Source: Pseudalkalibacillus decolorationis
GTDB lineage: Bacteria; Bacillota; Bacilli; Bacillales; Fictibacillaceae
Reading direction: 5' to 3'
Assembly (NCBI RefSeq): GCF_024609785.1
Contig: NZ_JANHJQ010000035.1
Coordinates: forward strand, 1-41,682
Length of the DNA: 41,682 nucleotides
Shown: one piece after another, positions 9,164 through 16,929 of the stretch
Position numbering within the stretch: position 1 is the stretch's first letter
Layout: the number at the start of each line of letters is the position of its first letter
Position numbers and translations under genes: made by a program
Notes under the pieces: model-generated
The model's database searches: none
The model's input: the letters and a program-made list of their open reading frames with translations, nothing else
Told to the model about the DNA's origin: nothing

Positions 9164-10087
9164 ATGGATCAACAGTTACTCGTCTTTGTGACCGTTGCTG
9201 AAAAAGAGAATTTTTCAAGAGCAGCAGAAGAATTGCATATGACTCAACCAGCAGTAAGCCAGTATATACAGGCTTTAGAAAACACACTTGGGACACGGGT
9301 GTTAGAACGGAGTAATAAATATGTACGATTAAATAAAGCGGGTGAAATTGTCTATCATCATGCAAAAGAAATAGTAGGACTCTATTCGAAAATGCAGCAC
9401 TTAATTGACGATCTCACCAATAATGCAAGCGGTAAACTATCCATTGGTGCCAGTTATACGTTCGGAGAATATATATTGCCACACTACATTGCTCAGATGC
9501 AAACTACGTTTCCATTAATTAATCCTTCTATAACAATTGGAAACACAAAAGAAATAGCAGAATTAGTCCACGCGCATCAATTAGACGTAGGAATTATCGA
9601 AGGGGATCTGAAGGATAATCAGTTACATATTGTACCCATTATCGAGGATTCAATGTATGTAATCGCGGCGTCTAGCCATCGTTTGAGCCAAATAGAGAAA
9701 GAGGTAGGTGCAGCCGATATAGAAAAAGAACCGTGGATTGTCCGTGAAATTGGGTCTGGAACGAGAGAGGCTTCTGAGAAATTGTTTAAATCATTAGGGA
9801 TCATGCCTAAAAAAATATTAGAATTCGGCAGTACGCAGCTTATAAAAGAATCGGTTGAATCAGGACTTGGAATTAGCTTATTATCACAATGGGCATTTCG
9901 AAAAGAACAATCCCTAGGTACTATAAAGGTACTTAAGATAAAAAACCTCAATTTAACAAGAAAGTTTTCAATTATTGTAAGAGCACCTTACCAGACAAAA
10001 GCATTAGAGGTGTTTATAGATTTACTTCATGATAAACAAATTTTGGCTTCTTTAACGACGACCAATTCCGTAATTGATTTAAAATAA
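9164..10087 (+). CDS. LysR-family transcriptional regulator
   Basis: A 307-residue regulator. The N-terminal winged helix-turn-helix (about residues 3-60) has the signature ENFSRAAEELHMTQPAVSQY, and the rest is a periplasmic-binding-protein-like effector domain. GGGGGTGAAGG precedes the ATG. It is transcribed away from the YeiH-type exporter, which it probably controls together with itself. In enterobacteria the equivalent pair is YeiE-YeiH, with sulfite or related anions proposed as signals; the effector here is inferred only from that pairing. Confidence 0.9.
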   Translation: MDQQLLVFVTVAEKENFSRAAEELHMTQPAVSQYIQALENTLGTRVLERSNKYVRLNKAGEIVYHHAKEIVGLYSKMQHLIDDLTNNASGKLSIGASYTFGEYILPHYIAQMQTTFPLINPSITIGNTKEIAELVHAHQLDVGIIEGDLKDNQLHIVPIIEDSMYVIAASSHRLSQIEKEVGAADIEKEPWIVREIGSGTREASEKLFKSLGIMPKKILEFGSTQLIKESVESGLGISLLSQWAFRKEQSLGTIKVLKIKNLNLTRKFSIIVRAPYQTKALEVFIDLLHDKQILASLTTTNSVIDLK

Positions 10088-10156
10088 AGGATTTTACAAC
10101 CTTTTGTCGAAAAAGAAGGGGTCAGATTTCAACTAGCTTCTTAAGGAGATGGTTTT

Positions 10157-10699
10157 GTGCGATTTGAAGGGAAAAATATTTACATACGTTATTGTGAGGA
10201 GAGTGATGCTGAGGAATTTTTACAATTTCAAAATCGTAATCGCGAATTCTTTCAGCAATTTTCAGCAATAAGAGAAAAGTCATTCTATACACATGAAGCA
10301 CAACTTGATTTAATTAAAGATGAACTAAAGAAGCGGGAGGAAGATCGCCATTATTCGTTCGGAGTTTATCTTCTTGAAACCGACGAATTAATCGGAAAAG
10401 TAACACTCATGGAGGTGTTAAGAGGAGGTTTGCAAAGTTGTTTTATAGGCTATTTCCTTGATAAAAAACATAATGGAAAAGGGTATATGACAGAAGCTGT
10501 GAAACTGGTTGTCCTATATGGATTTGAAACGTTAAAGCTGCATCGAATCGAGGCAGGGGTAATGCCGCATAATATCGGGTCAATTCGGGTTCTTGAAAAG
10601 GCAGGCTTTGAAAAAGAAGGGATAGCAAGGAAAAACGTAAATATTAATGGAAAATGGGAAGATCATCAAGTGTTAGCAATCATTAATGAAAATTGGTAA
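10157..10699 (+). CDS. GNAT N-acetyltransferase (RimJ/RimL type)
   Basis: A 180-residue acetyl-CoA-dependent acetyltransferase. The acetyl-CoA motif region is IGYFLDKKHNGKGYMTEAVK (about residues 97-116), followed by HRIEAGVMPHNIGSIRVLEK, which is typical of ribosomal-protein-alanine acetyltransferase-like enzymes. The start is GTG at 10157 with AAGGAGATGG at 10144-10152. It resembles B. subtilis YjcK in size and motifs. The substrate, possibly a ribosomal protein N-terminus, is not shown by the sequence. Confidence 0.85.
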   Translation: MRFEGKNIYIRYCEESDAEEFLQFQNRNREFFQQFSAIREKSFYTHEAQLDLIKDELKKREEDRHYSFGVYLLETDELIGKVTLMEVLRGGLQSCFIGYFLDKKHNGKGYMTEAVKLVVLYGFETLKLHRIEAGVMPHNIGSIRVLEKAGFEKEGIARKNVNINGKWEDHQVLAIINENW

Positions 10700-10714
10700 A
10701 AACATAAAGAAAAC

Positions 10715-10794
10715 TTGGCTATCGTCTTATTTGCTCTTATACTTTCTTAACGTGTGAAACAGGGCTGCCCTTAGCTTTTGGCCACCCTTGTTTC
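10715..10794 (-). repeat. Terminator hairpin plus type B repeat, copy 2
   Basis: On the minus strand an imperfect hairpin (10756-10794, GAAACAAGGGTGGCC with GGGCAGCCCTGTTTC) is followed by CACGTTAAGAAAGTATA (10754-10738) and then GATAGCCAAGTTTTCTTTAT (to about 10705), the tail of the type B repeat. The hairpin lies about 70 bases downstream of the minus-strand VCBS gene and probably terminates it, although its T-tract is short. Confidence 0.6.
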
Positions 10795-10863
10795 CTTAGA
10801 ATAGGTTACAGACAATGTTTACTTACCAAAAGTAAGCATTCTGGTTTCTACCACTTGTGGAAT

Positions 10864-11577
10864 TTAACCGAATATAGACACTGTCTGATTAAAGGGAGTA
10901 AAAGAATCACCATTCCACTCTAAATTAGTAGTGAGCAACCCGAGTCCATCAGCGTTATAAAGCCCCGTAATTCGCTGATATGTCAAAAGTTCATAGGTTC
11001 CATCACGTTCAAAGTCTACTGGATAAACTGCACCAAGTGGATTTACGCCACCGGTAATGGGCTTTTTTAGTTTCCCATTTTGATTATAAATTTCAGATAG
11101 ATATTCGTTACCCTTGTATTGAATATCAATTACAAATGATTCTCCAGAATTATTGTTCATCACCTTAACTTTATATCCATCCTGATAATTGACTTGATAA
11201 GAATCTTCTTTGTTAAACACTTCATAATCAAAAATCTTATTTGACTGGTTTCGCAAAAAAGAGTAGATATAATCATATGTCACACCACCGGAACCGCCGG
11301 AGTCCATTCGTATCAAAATATCCTCGACTCGATCCTTAGTAAAATCCCCGAGGAAAAGTGTTGGGTGATATCCAGTGCTCGTACTGAGTGGGACCTCCGT
11401 TCGCTGATTCGTCCGACCATCTTGAACCCAAAGCGTGATCTTTTCATAAAAAGGACTATCGGGGAAAGGCTTCGAACCAGTCAAATAGACGATATCAGGA
11501 ATGCGGTCTCCAGATACATCCCCTCTTTTCATATCTAGTAGAGCCCGGTTATACATTGCGCCTCTCATACCAACCAT
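10864..11577 (-). CDS. VCBS/FG-GAP repeat-containing protein
   Basis: A 237-residue protein with three recognisable beta-propeller-like units carrying D-x-x-x-D motifs: DVSGDRIPDIVYLTG, DFTKDRVEDILIRMDSGGSGG and DFERDGTYELLTYQ. Such repeats usually bind calcium. No signal peptide is visible, so the location is unclear. The start is ATG 11577, or ATG 11568 three codons later; the latter has AGAGAGG at a better distance. Similar single-gene proteins occur in many Bacillus genomes without a known function. It is downstream of, and on the same strand as, an SDR gene. Confidence 0.7.
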   Translation of the reverse strand: MVGMRGAMYNRALLDMKRGDVSGDRIPDIVYLTGSKPFPDSPFYEKITLWVQDGRTNQRTEVPLSTSTGYHPTLFLGDFTKDRVEDILIRMDSGGSGGVTYDYIYSFLRNQSNKIFDYEVFNKEDSYQVNYQDGYKVKVMNNNSGESFVIDIQYKGNEYLSEIYNQNGKLKKPITGGVNPLGAVYPVDFERDGTYELLTYQRITGLYNADGLGLLTTNLEWNGDSFTPFNQTVSIFG

Positions 11578-11660
11578 CCTCTCTAAAATTCTGCTTTGCT
11601 ATTGTATGCGTTTTTTAATGTTAGGTGAATGGTTATATTTTTTATGAATTTTCCCGCTTT

Positions 11661-12419
11661 CTATTTATCAAAGAGCTTGATCCCACACAGTTCAAATGCA
11701 TCCGAACTTGGTGTATATCCAACCAATTTTTTCGTTTCTTCTATATCAAGTCGTTTAAACCTATTGTTTGAAATGCCATGTAAAACAGAAAAAGGTGGTA
11801 AGTTCTTTGCAGTGATTGACTTTAAAAGAAGGTCATTAAAATCTTCGGGACTTAGGTAGGCACTCATATCCCGAGCTGAGAGAGATTTACCATTTGGTTT
11901 ATAATCATCATATGCCCCTATTCGGATAGCAATGCTTTGCAATCCTTCTGTATATGCAAAATATGAAGCAACCGCTTCTACAAAACACTTACTGACTCCG
12001 TACATATTTTTTGGCCTAATAGGTGAATTAGCATTTACTTGGGAATCCAATGGATAGCTTTCGATTGTTTGAGCACTAGAAGCAACTATCATTTTGGATA
12101 CGTTATTATCTTTAGACGCTCTAAAGATATTATAGGTTCCCTTTATATTACTTTCTAATAAAGAGCCATAAAAATCAGCATCTGGTGAAGGATCACCAGC
12201 CAAGTGTATAACTAAATCTATATCTGTGCTAGCTTCTTGACAAGCTTCTAAATCAGATACATCTAAATAAATAGTCTCATGATTCGTATCTTTGAAAACC
12301 TCTAAAGCAGATAAGTTAATATCTGCTAGTCTTAACTGGTAATTTTCCTGTTTACCTAAAATGTTTGCAACATCTTGGCCGATCTTACCTGCTGCGCCTG
12401 TAACTAAAATTCTTTTCAT
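11661..12419 (-). CDS. NAD(P)-dependent epimerase/dehydratase, extended SDR family
   Basis: A 252-residue extended short-chain dehydrogenase. The dinucleotide motif is ILVTGAAGKIGQDVA at residues 4-18. LADINLSA and LDVSDLE contact the cofactor, VIHLAGDPSPDADF is the family LAG motif, and the active site is S114-S115 with YGVSK (Tyr-x3-Lys). The pattern is closest to uronate dehydrogenase-like and NAD-dependent epimerase proteins; the substrate is unknown. GGAGG lies nine bases upstream of ATG 12419. Confidence 0.85.
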   Translation of the reverse strand: MKRILVTGAAGKIGQDVANILGKQENYQLRLADINLSALEVFKDTNHETIYLDVSDLEACQEASTDIDLVIHLAGDPSPDADFYGSLLESNIKGTYNIFRASKDNNVSKMIVASSAQTIESYPLDSQVNANSPIRPKNMYGVSKCFVEAVASYFAYTEGLQSIAIRIGAYDDYKPNGKSLSARDMSAYLSPEDFNDLLLKSITAKNLPPFSVLHGISNNRFKRLDIEETKKLVGYTPSSDAFELCGIKLFDK

Positions 12420-12480
12420 CTAATTTCATCCTCCAACCACTAAGTTATATATCAACCAATAAAAAGCACGTACTCGATAA

Positions 12481-12693
12481 TTAGCTATTCCAATTATCCC
12501 AATTATCCCTATTCGAGGCAGAGGTTGATTTTTCATAAGCGTCATCCCTTTTAGTACGTTTGTTCTTTTTCTTATTCAACTCATCCCCATAAAATTGGTT
12601 TCCGAGTCCGAGTTTAGACCGAATAATCCCCCAAAGTATAGGCACGGCAAATAGCACGATAATCCCTAGTAACATCCATAATCCGGTACTCAT
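12481..12693 (-). CDS. Small single-pass membrane protein, paralogue 1
   Basis: A 70-residue protein with one N-terminal hydrophobic helix (about residues 5-24), then FYGDELNKKKNKRTKRDDAY, a highly charged cytosolic-type tail. AAAAAGGAGGGA precedes the ATG. It is clearly paralogous to the protein encoded at 12948-13148: both share the order helix, SKLG, FYGDE, KNKRTK and a Ser/Asn-rich end. No known function; the family is not recognised. Confidence 0.75.
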   Translation of the reverse strand: MSTGLWMLLGIIVLFAVPILWGIIRSKLGLGNQFYGDELNKKKNKRTKRDDAYEKSTSASNRDNWDNWNS

Positions 12694-12947
12694 AAAATCC
12701 CTCCTTTTTGATGTATAAGTATATACTCATTATCCTAAGTTCAGTTTATCATGAATCACAAATTAACTGGATGGATTATGCATATTTTATAGACGCTGGG
12801 ACTTGTTTTACAAGACTCAGCGTAGCAGGGCTTCTATCAAATTGATAAAGAGCCTGAAGGAAGGCTCTTTGTTTTTGCAACAGTTATTTGTTACCTTAAA
12901 AGAATTAAACTTCAGTTTTCTTGTTTCCTGGAATGGATGATGTACTA
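12694..12947. other. Gap between the two paralogues with two hairpins
   Basis: Two stems are visible. ACGCTGGGACTTG with CAAGACTCAGCGT (about 12793-12826) is imperfect, and AAAGAGCC with GGCTCTTT (about 12848-12870) is followed on the plus strand by GTTTTTG. One of them probably terminates the minus-strand gene at 12948-13148. No coding sequence is seen. Confidence 0.5.
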
Positions 12948-13148
12948 CTACCATCCGTCACGACTTCTAGAAGCTGATGTTGTTTTTTCGTAAGACTCCT
13001 CTTTTTTTGTTCTTTTATTCTTTTCTTTATCCATCTCATCCCCATAGAACTCGTTACTAGTCCCAAGCTTTGATTTTATTATCCCCAATGTAATTGGTAA
13101 GAGAAAAAGCGCGATAATAATTATTACTATCCAAAATTCAATGCTCAT
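12948..13148 (-). CDS. Small single-pass membrane protein, paralogue 2
   Basis: A 66-residue protein with a hydrophobic helix at about residues 4-23, then SKLGTSNEFYGDEMDKEKNK and a Ser/Arg-rich end, matching paralogue 1. The ATG at 13148 is preferred because AAGGGGGAG lies 5-6 bases upstream; a six-codon longer start has no such site. The pair looks like a tandem duplication in which the copies keep separate promoters and terminators. Function unknown. Confidence 0.75.
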   Translation of the reverse strand: MSIEFWIVIIIIALFLLPITLGIIKSKLGTSNEFYGDEMDKEKNKRTKKEESYEKTTSASRSRDGW

Positions 13149-13298
13149 AAAACTCCCCCTTATCACTCGAGTGTAATTGGTCGTTTTACATACTTATTCT
13201 TATTTATTGCTAATATTATCATGATTTACCAATTAAATAGGTTGTTTTGTATATTTAACCTTCATTCGAAAAACACTATTAAAAAAGGAGGTATCGGT

Positions 13299-13526
13299 AT
13301 GGGAAAAGAACATTTTACAGCAGTCCGGAAAGATGAGGATGGTAAAATCCAAATGTTTCAAACCAGTTCTGGAAGAGAAGTATCTTATGAAGAAGCGATT
13401 AAAGAAATCGACAACGAGAAAATTGAAGGCGTCAATGTTGTCAGGGAAGAAGATGGAGAGACCTATATTCGTTCCAATCCTGACAATCGAACAGATAATA
13501 ACTTAGATGGATTACCGATTTTTTAA
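13299..13526 (+). CDS. DUF3892 domain protein
   Basis: A 75-residue protein with the DUF3892 pattern FTAVRKDEDGKIQMFQTSSG followed by SYEEAIKEIDNEKIEGVNVV, then an arginine-serine-asparagine-proline stretch (RSNPDN) near the end. AAAAAAGGAGG lies seven bases before ATG 13299; the longer upstream frame lacks a site. It is cytosolic, single-domain and of unknown function, and ends in a strong terminator. Confidence 0.85.
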   Translation: MGKEHFTAVRKDEDGKIQMFQTSSGREVSYEEAIKEIDNEKIEGVNVVREEDGETYIRSNPDNRTDNNLDGLPIF

Positions 13527-13550
13527 AGCTGGAATCCCCAGCTTTTCTTT
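13525..13550 (+). terminator. Intrinsic terminator after DUF3892 gene
   Basis: AAAGCTGG pairs with CCAGCTTT across a short loop and is followed by TCTTT. It overlaps the stop codon and runs straight into the palindrome at 13548-13589. Confidence 0.8.
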
Positions 13551-13620
13551 ATACTATAGAAAGTATAAAAATACTTTCTATAGTATAAAGTTCAACTAAG
13601 GCGATCTCCAGTGCATAATT
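13548..13620 (+). repeat. Perfect 19-bp palindrome plus type B repeat remnant
   Basis: TTTATACTATAGAAAGTAT (13548-13566) and its exact reverse complement (13571-13589) flank AAAA. The sequence then continues GTTCAACTAAGGCGATCTCC, matching the type B repeats at 330 and 17931. The same right arm (ATACTTTCTATAGTATAA) occurs at 17918-17935. Confidence 0.8.
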
Positions 13621-13644
13621 TTTTCTGAAAGAGAATTAAATCAT

Positions 13645-13706
13645 TTGCTTTTTTAAAAATACGTGCTATTATATTAATTGTTGATATACTTTAAGTAAGT
13701 TACTAA
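13645..13706 (+). promoter_or_regulatory. azoR promoter with candidate repressor site
   Basis: TTGCTT (13645-13650) and ATTATA (13668-13673) are 17 bases apart. Downstream, TACTTTAAGTAAGTTACTA (13687-13705) is a quasi-palindrome around the expected start of transcription. It resembles the TACT-N7-AGTA sites of redox/quinone-sensing YodB/CatR-type repressors that control azoR1 in B. subtilis, although here the right half reads AGTT. The regulator identity is inferred. Confidence 0.5.
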
Positions 13707-13738
13707 CATAAAAGGATTAAGTGGAGGGGAATATACAA

Positions 13739-14374
13739 ATGGCAGAAGTACTTTATATTACAGCAAACCCAAAATCAGTCGAGGAATCAATTGGACTTTC
13801 CGTTGGGGAAGAGTTCATTCATGCATACAGAGAAGCGAACCCAGAAGATGAGGTTGTACGACTCGATCTATACGAATATGACATTCCTTATATCGACACA
13901 GATGTATTTAATGGCTGGGGTAAGTTACAACAAGGTACGGCATATGATGAGTTATCTGTTGATGAGCAGGATAAGGTTAGACGAATCAATGCGCTTACTG
14001 AACAATTCAAAAATGCTGATAAGTACGTCTTCGTGACACCGATGTGGAACTTCAGTGTACCACCAAGAATGAAAGCATACATTGATACGATCGCAATTGC
14101 TGGTCAAACGTTTAAATATACAGCGGAAGGACCGGTTGGACTCTTAGGTGATAAAAAAGCACTTCATATCCAAGCTCGTGGCGGTATCTATTCAGAAGGT
14201 CCAGCAGCGGAGCTTGAAATGGGAGATCGCTATATCCGTAACATAATGAGCTTCCTTGGAGTCAATGATGCGGAATCATTAATTGCAGAAGGTCATGCAG
14301 CAATGCCAGATAAAGCAGATCAAATTAAAAATGAAGCAATGGAAAAAGCAAAAACACTAGCAAAACAATTTTAA
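13739..14374 (+). CDS. azoR: FMN-dependent NADH-azoreductase
   Basis: A 211-residue flavodoxin-fold quinone/azo reductase. The N-terminal FMN-phosphate loop is [20 protein letters not shown], the flavin-ring loop is [20 protein letters not shown], and a second loop is [12 protein letters not shown]. The length matches Bacillus AzoR1/AzoR2 proteins. It reduces quinones and azo compounds by two electrons and so protects against electrophile stress. GGAGGGG lies nine bases before ATG 13739; an in-frame start six codons earlier would lie inside that site. Monocistronic, with its own terminator. Confidence 0.92.
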   Translation: MAEVLYITANPKSVEESIGLSVGEEFIHAYREANPEDEVVRLDLYEYDIPYIDTDVFNGWGKLQQGTAYDELSVDEQDKVRRINALTEQFKNADKYVFVTPMWNFSVPPRMKAYIDTIAIAGQTFKYTAEGPVGLLGDKKALHIQARGGIYSEGPAAELEMGDRYIRNIMSFLGVNDAESLIAEGHAAMPDKADQIKNEAMEKAKTLAKQF

Positions 14375-14390
14375 TGATTTTAAACATGAA

Positions 14391-14428
14391 GAGCCCCGGG
14401 TTGATCACACCCGAGGCTCTATTTTTTT
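14391..14428 (+). terminator. Intrinsic terminator after azoR
   Basis: GAGCCCCGGGT pairs with ACCCGAGGCTC (one mismatch) and is followed by ATTTTTTTG. After it comes GGTAAGAAAGTAAT, which looks like a degenerate copy of the terminator-associated repeat motif. Confidence 0.88.
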
Positions 14429-14454
14429 GCTAAAAGGTAAGAAAGTAATGAATT

Positions 14455-14640
14455 TTACTTCCGCTTTTGGTCTACCTCCAGCGCCCAATCACCCGGTTCC
14501 CATCAGTCCCTAATTAGTCAGCTTGTGTGAAGCGAGAAGTTCAAGGGAATGAAGTTCTGAGGACCGGAGCTTAGTTCACCTAAATGAGGGGCTGGAAGAA
14601 CAAAGTTTACGACGAAATTCGAAGCTAACCGTAAGATGAC
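14455..14640. repeat. Degenerate type A repeat remnants
   Basis: ACTTCCGCTTTT (repeat end) is directly followed by GGTCTACCTCCAGCGCCC (repeat start). The next bases (CTGAGGACCGGAGC...GGGGCTGGAAG) loosely resemble the interior of the copy at 7750-7868. No coding sequence is seen. Confidence 0.4.
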
Positions 14641-14644
14641 GCGC

Positions 14645-14848
14645 TTATTCGTCGTGTGGTTTGTAAGGAACTTGATCGAGCGGTACAACCATCGAATAAT
14701 CATAGGAATAGAATTTTGAAGGGACGGCACCATTTTGGTAATCCAAAACAGAATCATTTAACGTGTTGTCACTCTTTACATTTTCAAATGTTGGAACTTC
14801 ACGTAGTGGTATATCCTGGCGGTGATTATACACATATAAGACCCCCAT
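14645..14848 (-). CDS. Unrecognised 67-residue frame, possibly a remnant
   Basis: A minus-strand frame encoding an acidic, tyrosine-rich protein (VLDYQNGAVPSKFYSYDYSM is a representative stretch) with no membrane segment. No convincing ribosome binding site precedes ATG 14848, and an in-frame stop lies a few codons upstream. It adjoins a decayed hydrolase gene, so it may be the surviving end of another broken gene. I do not recognise it. Confidence 0.25.
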   Translation of the reverse strand: MGVLYVYNHRQDIPLREVPTFENVKSDNTLNDSVLDYQNGAVPSKFYSYDYSMVVPLDQVPYKPHDE

Positions 14849-14997
14849 ATTTTGAATTAATTAGTCTATTCGACACAAGACCATTGTCATCCTCTAATAT
14901 ATGGAAAAATATTTAGAAATATACACATGCCTAATCTTGCAAGAAAATATTGACAATATTTTCTTTATATGGTTAGTTAGATAAGTAATTAACGAAA

Positions 14998-15320
14998 GTG
15001 TTCGGTGAAACACCTTATGAAAACAATCATGTGCTCAGTCGGGTATGCTTCATTAAAGAGGGTCAGAAATACCCAGATAATTATCGCGTTATCGATGTAT
15101 TAAAGGTTGCTTCTTCAATTTTCCCGAAATCAGGACACGATAGTGTGCGTGGAAGATACACGACTCTTCGTCTAATCAGGTTGTCTACGCGGAACTGCCA
15201 GGTGCGGAACATGTTTTTGATATGTTTCACTCCATTTGTAACGAAGCAGTCATGGACGGCATCGAAGCCTTCGCTGCATGGGTACGAGCCAATAACAAAC
15301 ACAATACTAATCGTGCTTAA
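14998..15320 (+). pseudogene. Decayed alpha/beta hydrolase (esterase) gene
   Basis: The clearest part is the frame at 15171-15320, encoding SNQVVYAELPGAEHVFDMFH and ending in a TAA. This is the C-terminal motif of HSL-type alpha/beta hydrolases, including the catalytic His within PGAEHVFD. Upstream, in shifted frames, are GHDS and GRYTTLR (remains of the catalytic Asp region, normally GTHDSxxPVEDARxFTTLR) and YPDN-IDVLK-like fragments. At least one frameshift and large deletions remove the nucleophile region, so the gene cannot make an active enzyme. Confidence 0.65.
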
Positions 15321-15384
15321 GCGTTTGAACGAGGAATCCTTGTTATCATGGTAGGGTTATCTTAAATAGGGAGGGGTGGAGGAC

Positions 15385-15663
15385 ATGCCGAAATTTTTGT
15401 TTGAGGTGTCGGAAGTTCAGACATTAGAAAAAGAATCGGATGATCAAATGCTTGAAAATAAATTGGCAATCGTGAAAGCAGAAGTCATTAACAAAGAATC
15501 AGGTACTCGTATTTGTAAAGGTGTCATTCCGGTCATGTATAATGATGATGGCGTCTATCCCTCCATAAGTACAATTAATTCATTGGATGCATCCAAATAT
15601 ATAAAAACAGAGCTAATGTTTCGTTCCAAACGGTACATAAAAAAGCTAAGAAGGTGGTTATAG
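15385..15663 (+). CDS. Hypothetical 92-residue protein
   Basis: A small, mostly hydrophilic protein with an acidic first half and a very basic C-terminus (FRSKRYIKKLRRWL). Start ATG 15385 has GGGAGGGG eight bases upstream; an in-frame GTG three codons earlier would overlap that site. No signal peptide or membrane helix. I do not recognise the family. It stands between a decayed hydrolase and the beta-lactamase gene. Confidence 0.6.
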   Translation: MPKFLFEVSEVQTLEKESDDQMLENKLAIVKAEVINKESGTRICKGVIPVMYNDDGVYPSISTINSLDASKYIKTELMFRSKRYIKKLRRWL

Positions 15664-15825
15664 ATGAAATTGAATTTTCTCTGATAAATAGGATGAAAAC
15701 CCCTTTCTAAAGATCAATTATAATGTTTATATATAACATATAGAACTTACTGTAAAATCAATGTCGATCTAATGATTAAGCAGTTAAAATGAAGCAGTAA
15801 ATAAATTTGCTTAGAGGTGAACAGA

Positions 15826-16641
15826 ATGAAAAAGTTAAGGTTTCTGACGGTTTCATTATTGCTAATCGGAACATTAGGGTTAAGCGCAATTTTCCAAACA
15901 CCAGATGAAGCAGGTGCATCTGAGAAGAATCTGAATGTTAAAAAGCTCGACGTTGATGAATTTTTCTCTGATCATGAAGGAACGTTCATTTTACGTGATA
16001 TGAAGAAAGGAAGAACATTTGTCTATAATCAAGAAAGAGCTGATCAAAGACTTACACCGGAATCGACGTTCAAAGTTCCTAATGCACTTATCGGACTACA
16101 AGTAGAAGCGGTACAAGATGAATATGATATAAAGTATTGGGATGGTGTTGAACGGGAAATCGAAATCTGGAATCAGGATCACACACTTGGGTCTGGAATG
16201 CGTCATTCCGTCATTTGGTATTATCAAGCGATGGCTCGTGACATCGGAGAGGACCGAATGGAGGAATGGGTCCAAAAAATTTCCTATGGTAACCAAGATA
16301 TTAGTGGTGGAATTGATCAATTTTGGTTAGATAGCTCACTCAAAATCACCCCATTGGAACAAACCGAATTTATGGAAAACTTATATAAAGAAACACTTCC
16401 TTTTGATAAAAATGTGATGAACACCGTTAAACAGATGATGATCCAGAAGGAAGGGGATGACTATACCCTTTATGGAAAAACAGGTACACGTTTATCCGAC
16501 CTAGGATTAGGCTGGTATGCTGGTTTTATAGAAACAAAGGGCCGAGACTATGTTTTTGTCACAAATGTCGCAGGGACTGGTACTACGGCAAAAAACATTA
16601 CGTTAGACATATTAGAGAAATATCATATAATAGCAGATTGA
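15826..16641 (+). CDS. Class D beta-lactamase
   Basis: A 271-residue secreted or membrane-anchored serine beta-lactamase with an N-terminal hydrophobic signal (about residues 6-23). All class D motifs are present: S80-T-F-K83 (nucleophile and the lysine that is carboxylated in the family), S128-V-I, Y154-G-N156, WLDSSLKITPLEQ and K218-T-G-T. It opens penicillin-type beta-lactam rings. ATG 15826 has AGAGGTG eight bases upstream, better than an in-frame GTG at 15817. Related intrinsic class D enzymes are known in Bacillaceae. No mobile element flanks it closely, and there is no blaI/blaR regulator next to it. Confidence 0.93.
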   Translation: MKKLRFLTVSLLLIGTLGLSAIFQTPDEAGASEKNLNVKKLDVDEFFSDHEGTFILRDMKKGRTFVYNQERADQRLTPESTFKVPNALIGLQVEAVQDEYDIKYWDGVEREIEIWNQDHTLGSGMRHSVIWYYQAMARDIGEDRMEEWVQKISYGNQDISGGIDQFWLDSSLKITPLEQTEFMENLYKETLPFDKNVMNTVKQMMIQKEGDDYTLYGKTGTRLSDLGLGWYAGFIETKGRDYVFVTNVAGTGTTAKNITLDILEKYHIIAD

Positions 16642-16704
16642 CTACCCGCCACCTACCGTACGTTTGAAGTGGAAGCTTCTGGTTCAGACATACGTTGCTG
16701 TACG

Positions 16705-16740
16705 ACCGTTTCCCTTTCAATGAGGAAGCGGTTTTTCCAC
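16705..16740 (+). terminator. Intrinsic terminator after the beta-lactamase
   Basis: ACCGTTTCC (16705-16713) pairs with GGAAGCGGT (16724-16732) and is followed by TTTTTCC. The remaining bases to 16912 show no gene. Confidence 0.75.
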
Positions 16741-16929
16741 TTTTCAATTACGACAAACCTTTTTGTTCTCAGTTTGCAAGAGCACCCGGAACAAGAAACA
16801 AACACCAGAAGTCATGATATAGAGAATGAACCTTGGTGATGTTGAAGGAATCACTCCTATGTCTAATTTTCAAATCTACCCGTGAAACATATATATATTT
16901 TAAAGATGTAATAGGAAGGAAGATGTTTA

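Noticed and set aside
12481-13148. Toxin-antitoxin or holin-type system from two small membrane proteins
   Set aside because: The two proteins are paralogues of each other with separate transcription units; no antitoxin-like partner or antisense RNA is visible.
13548-13620. CRISPR-like repeat
   Set aside because: Only one palindrome with no regularly spaced direct repeats or spacers; no cas genes in the window.
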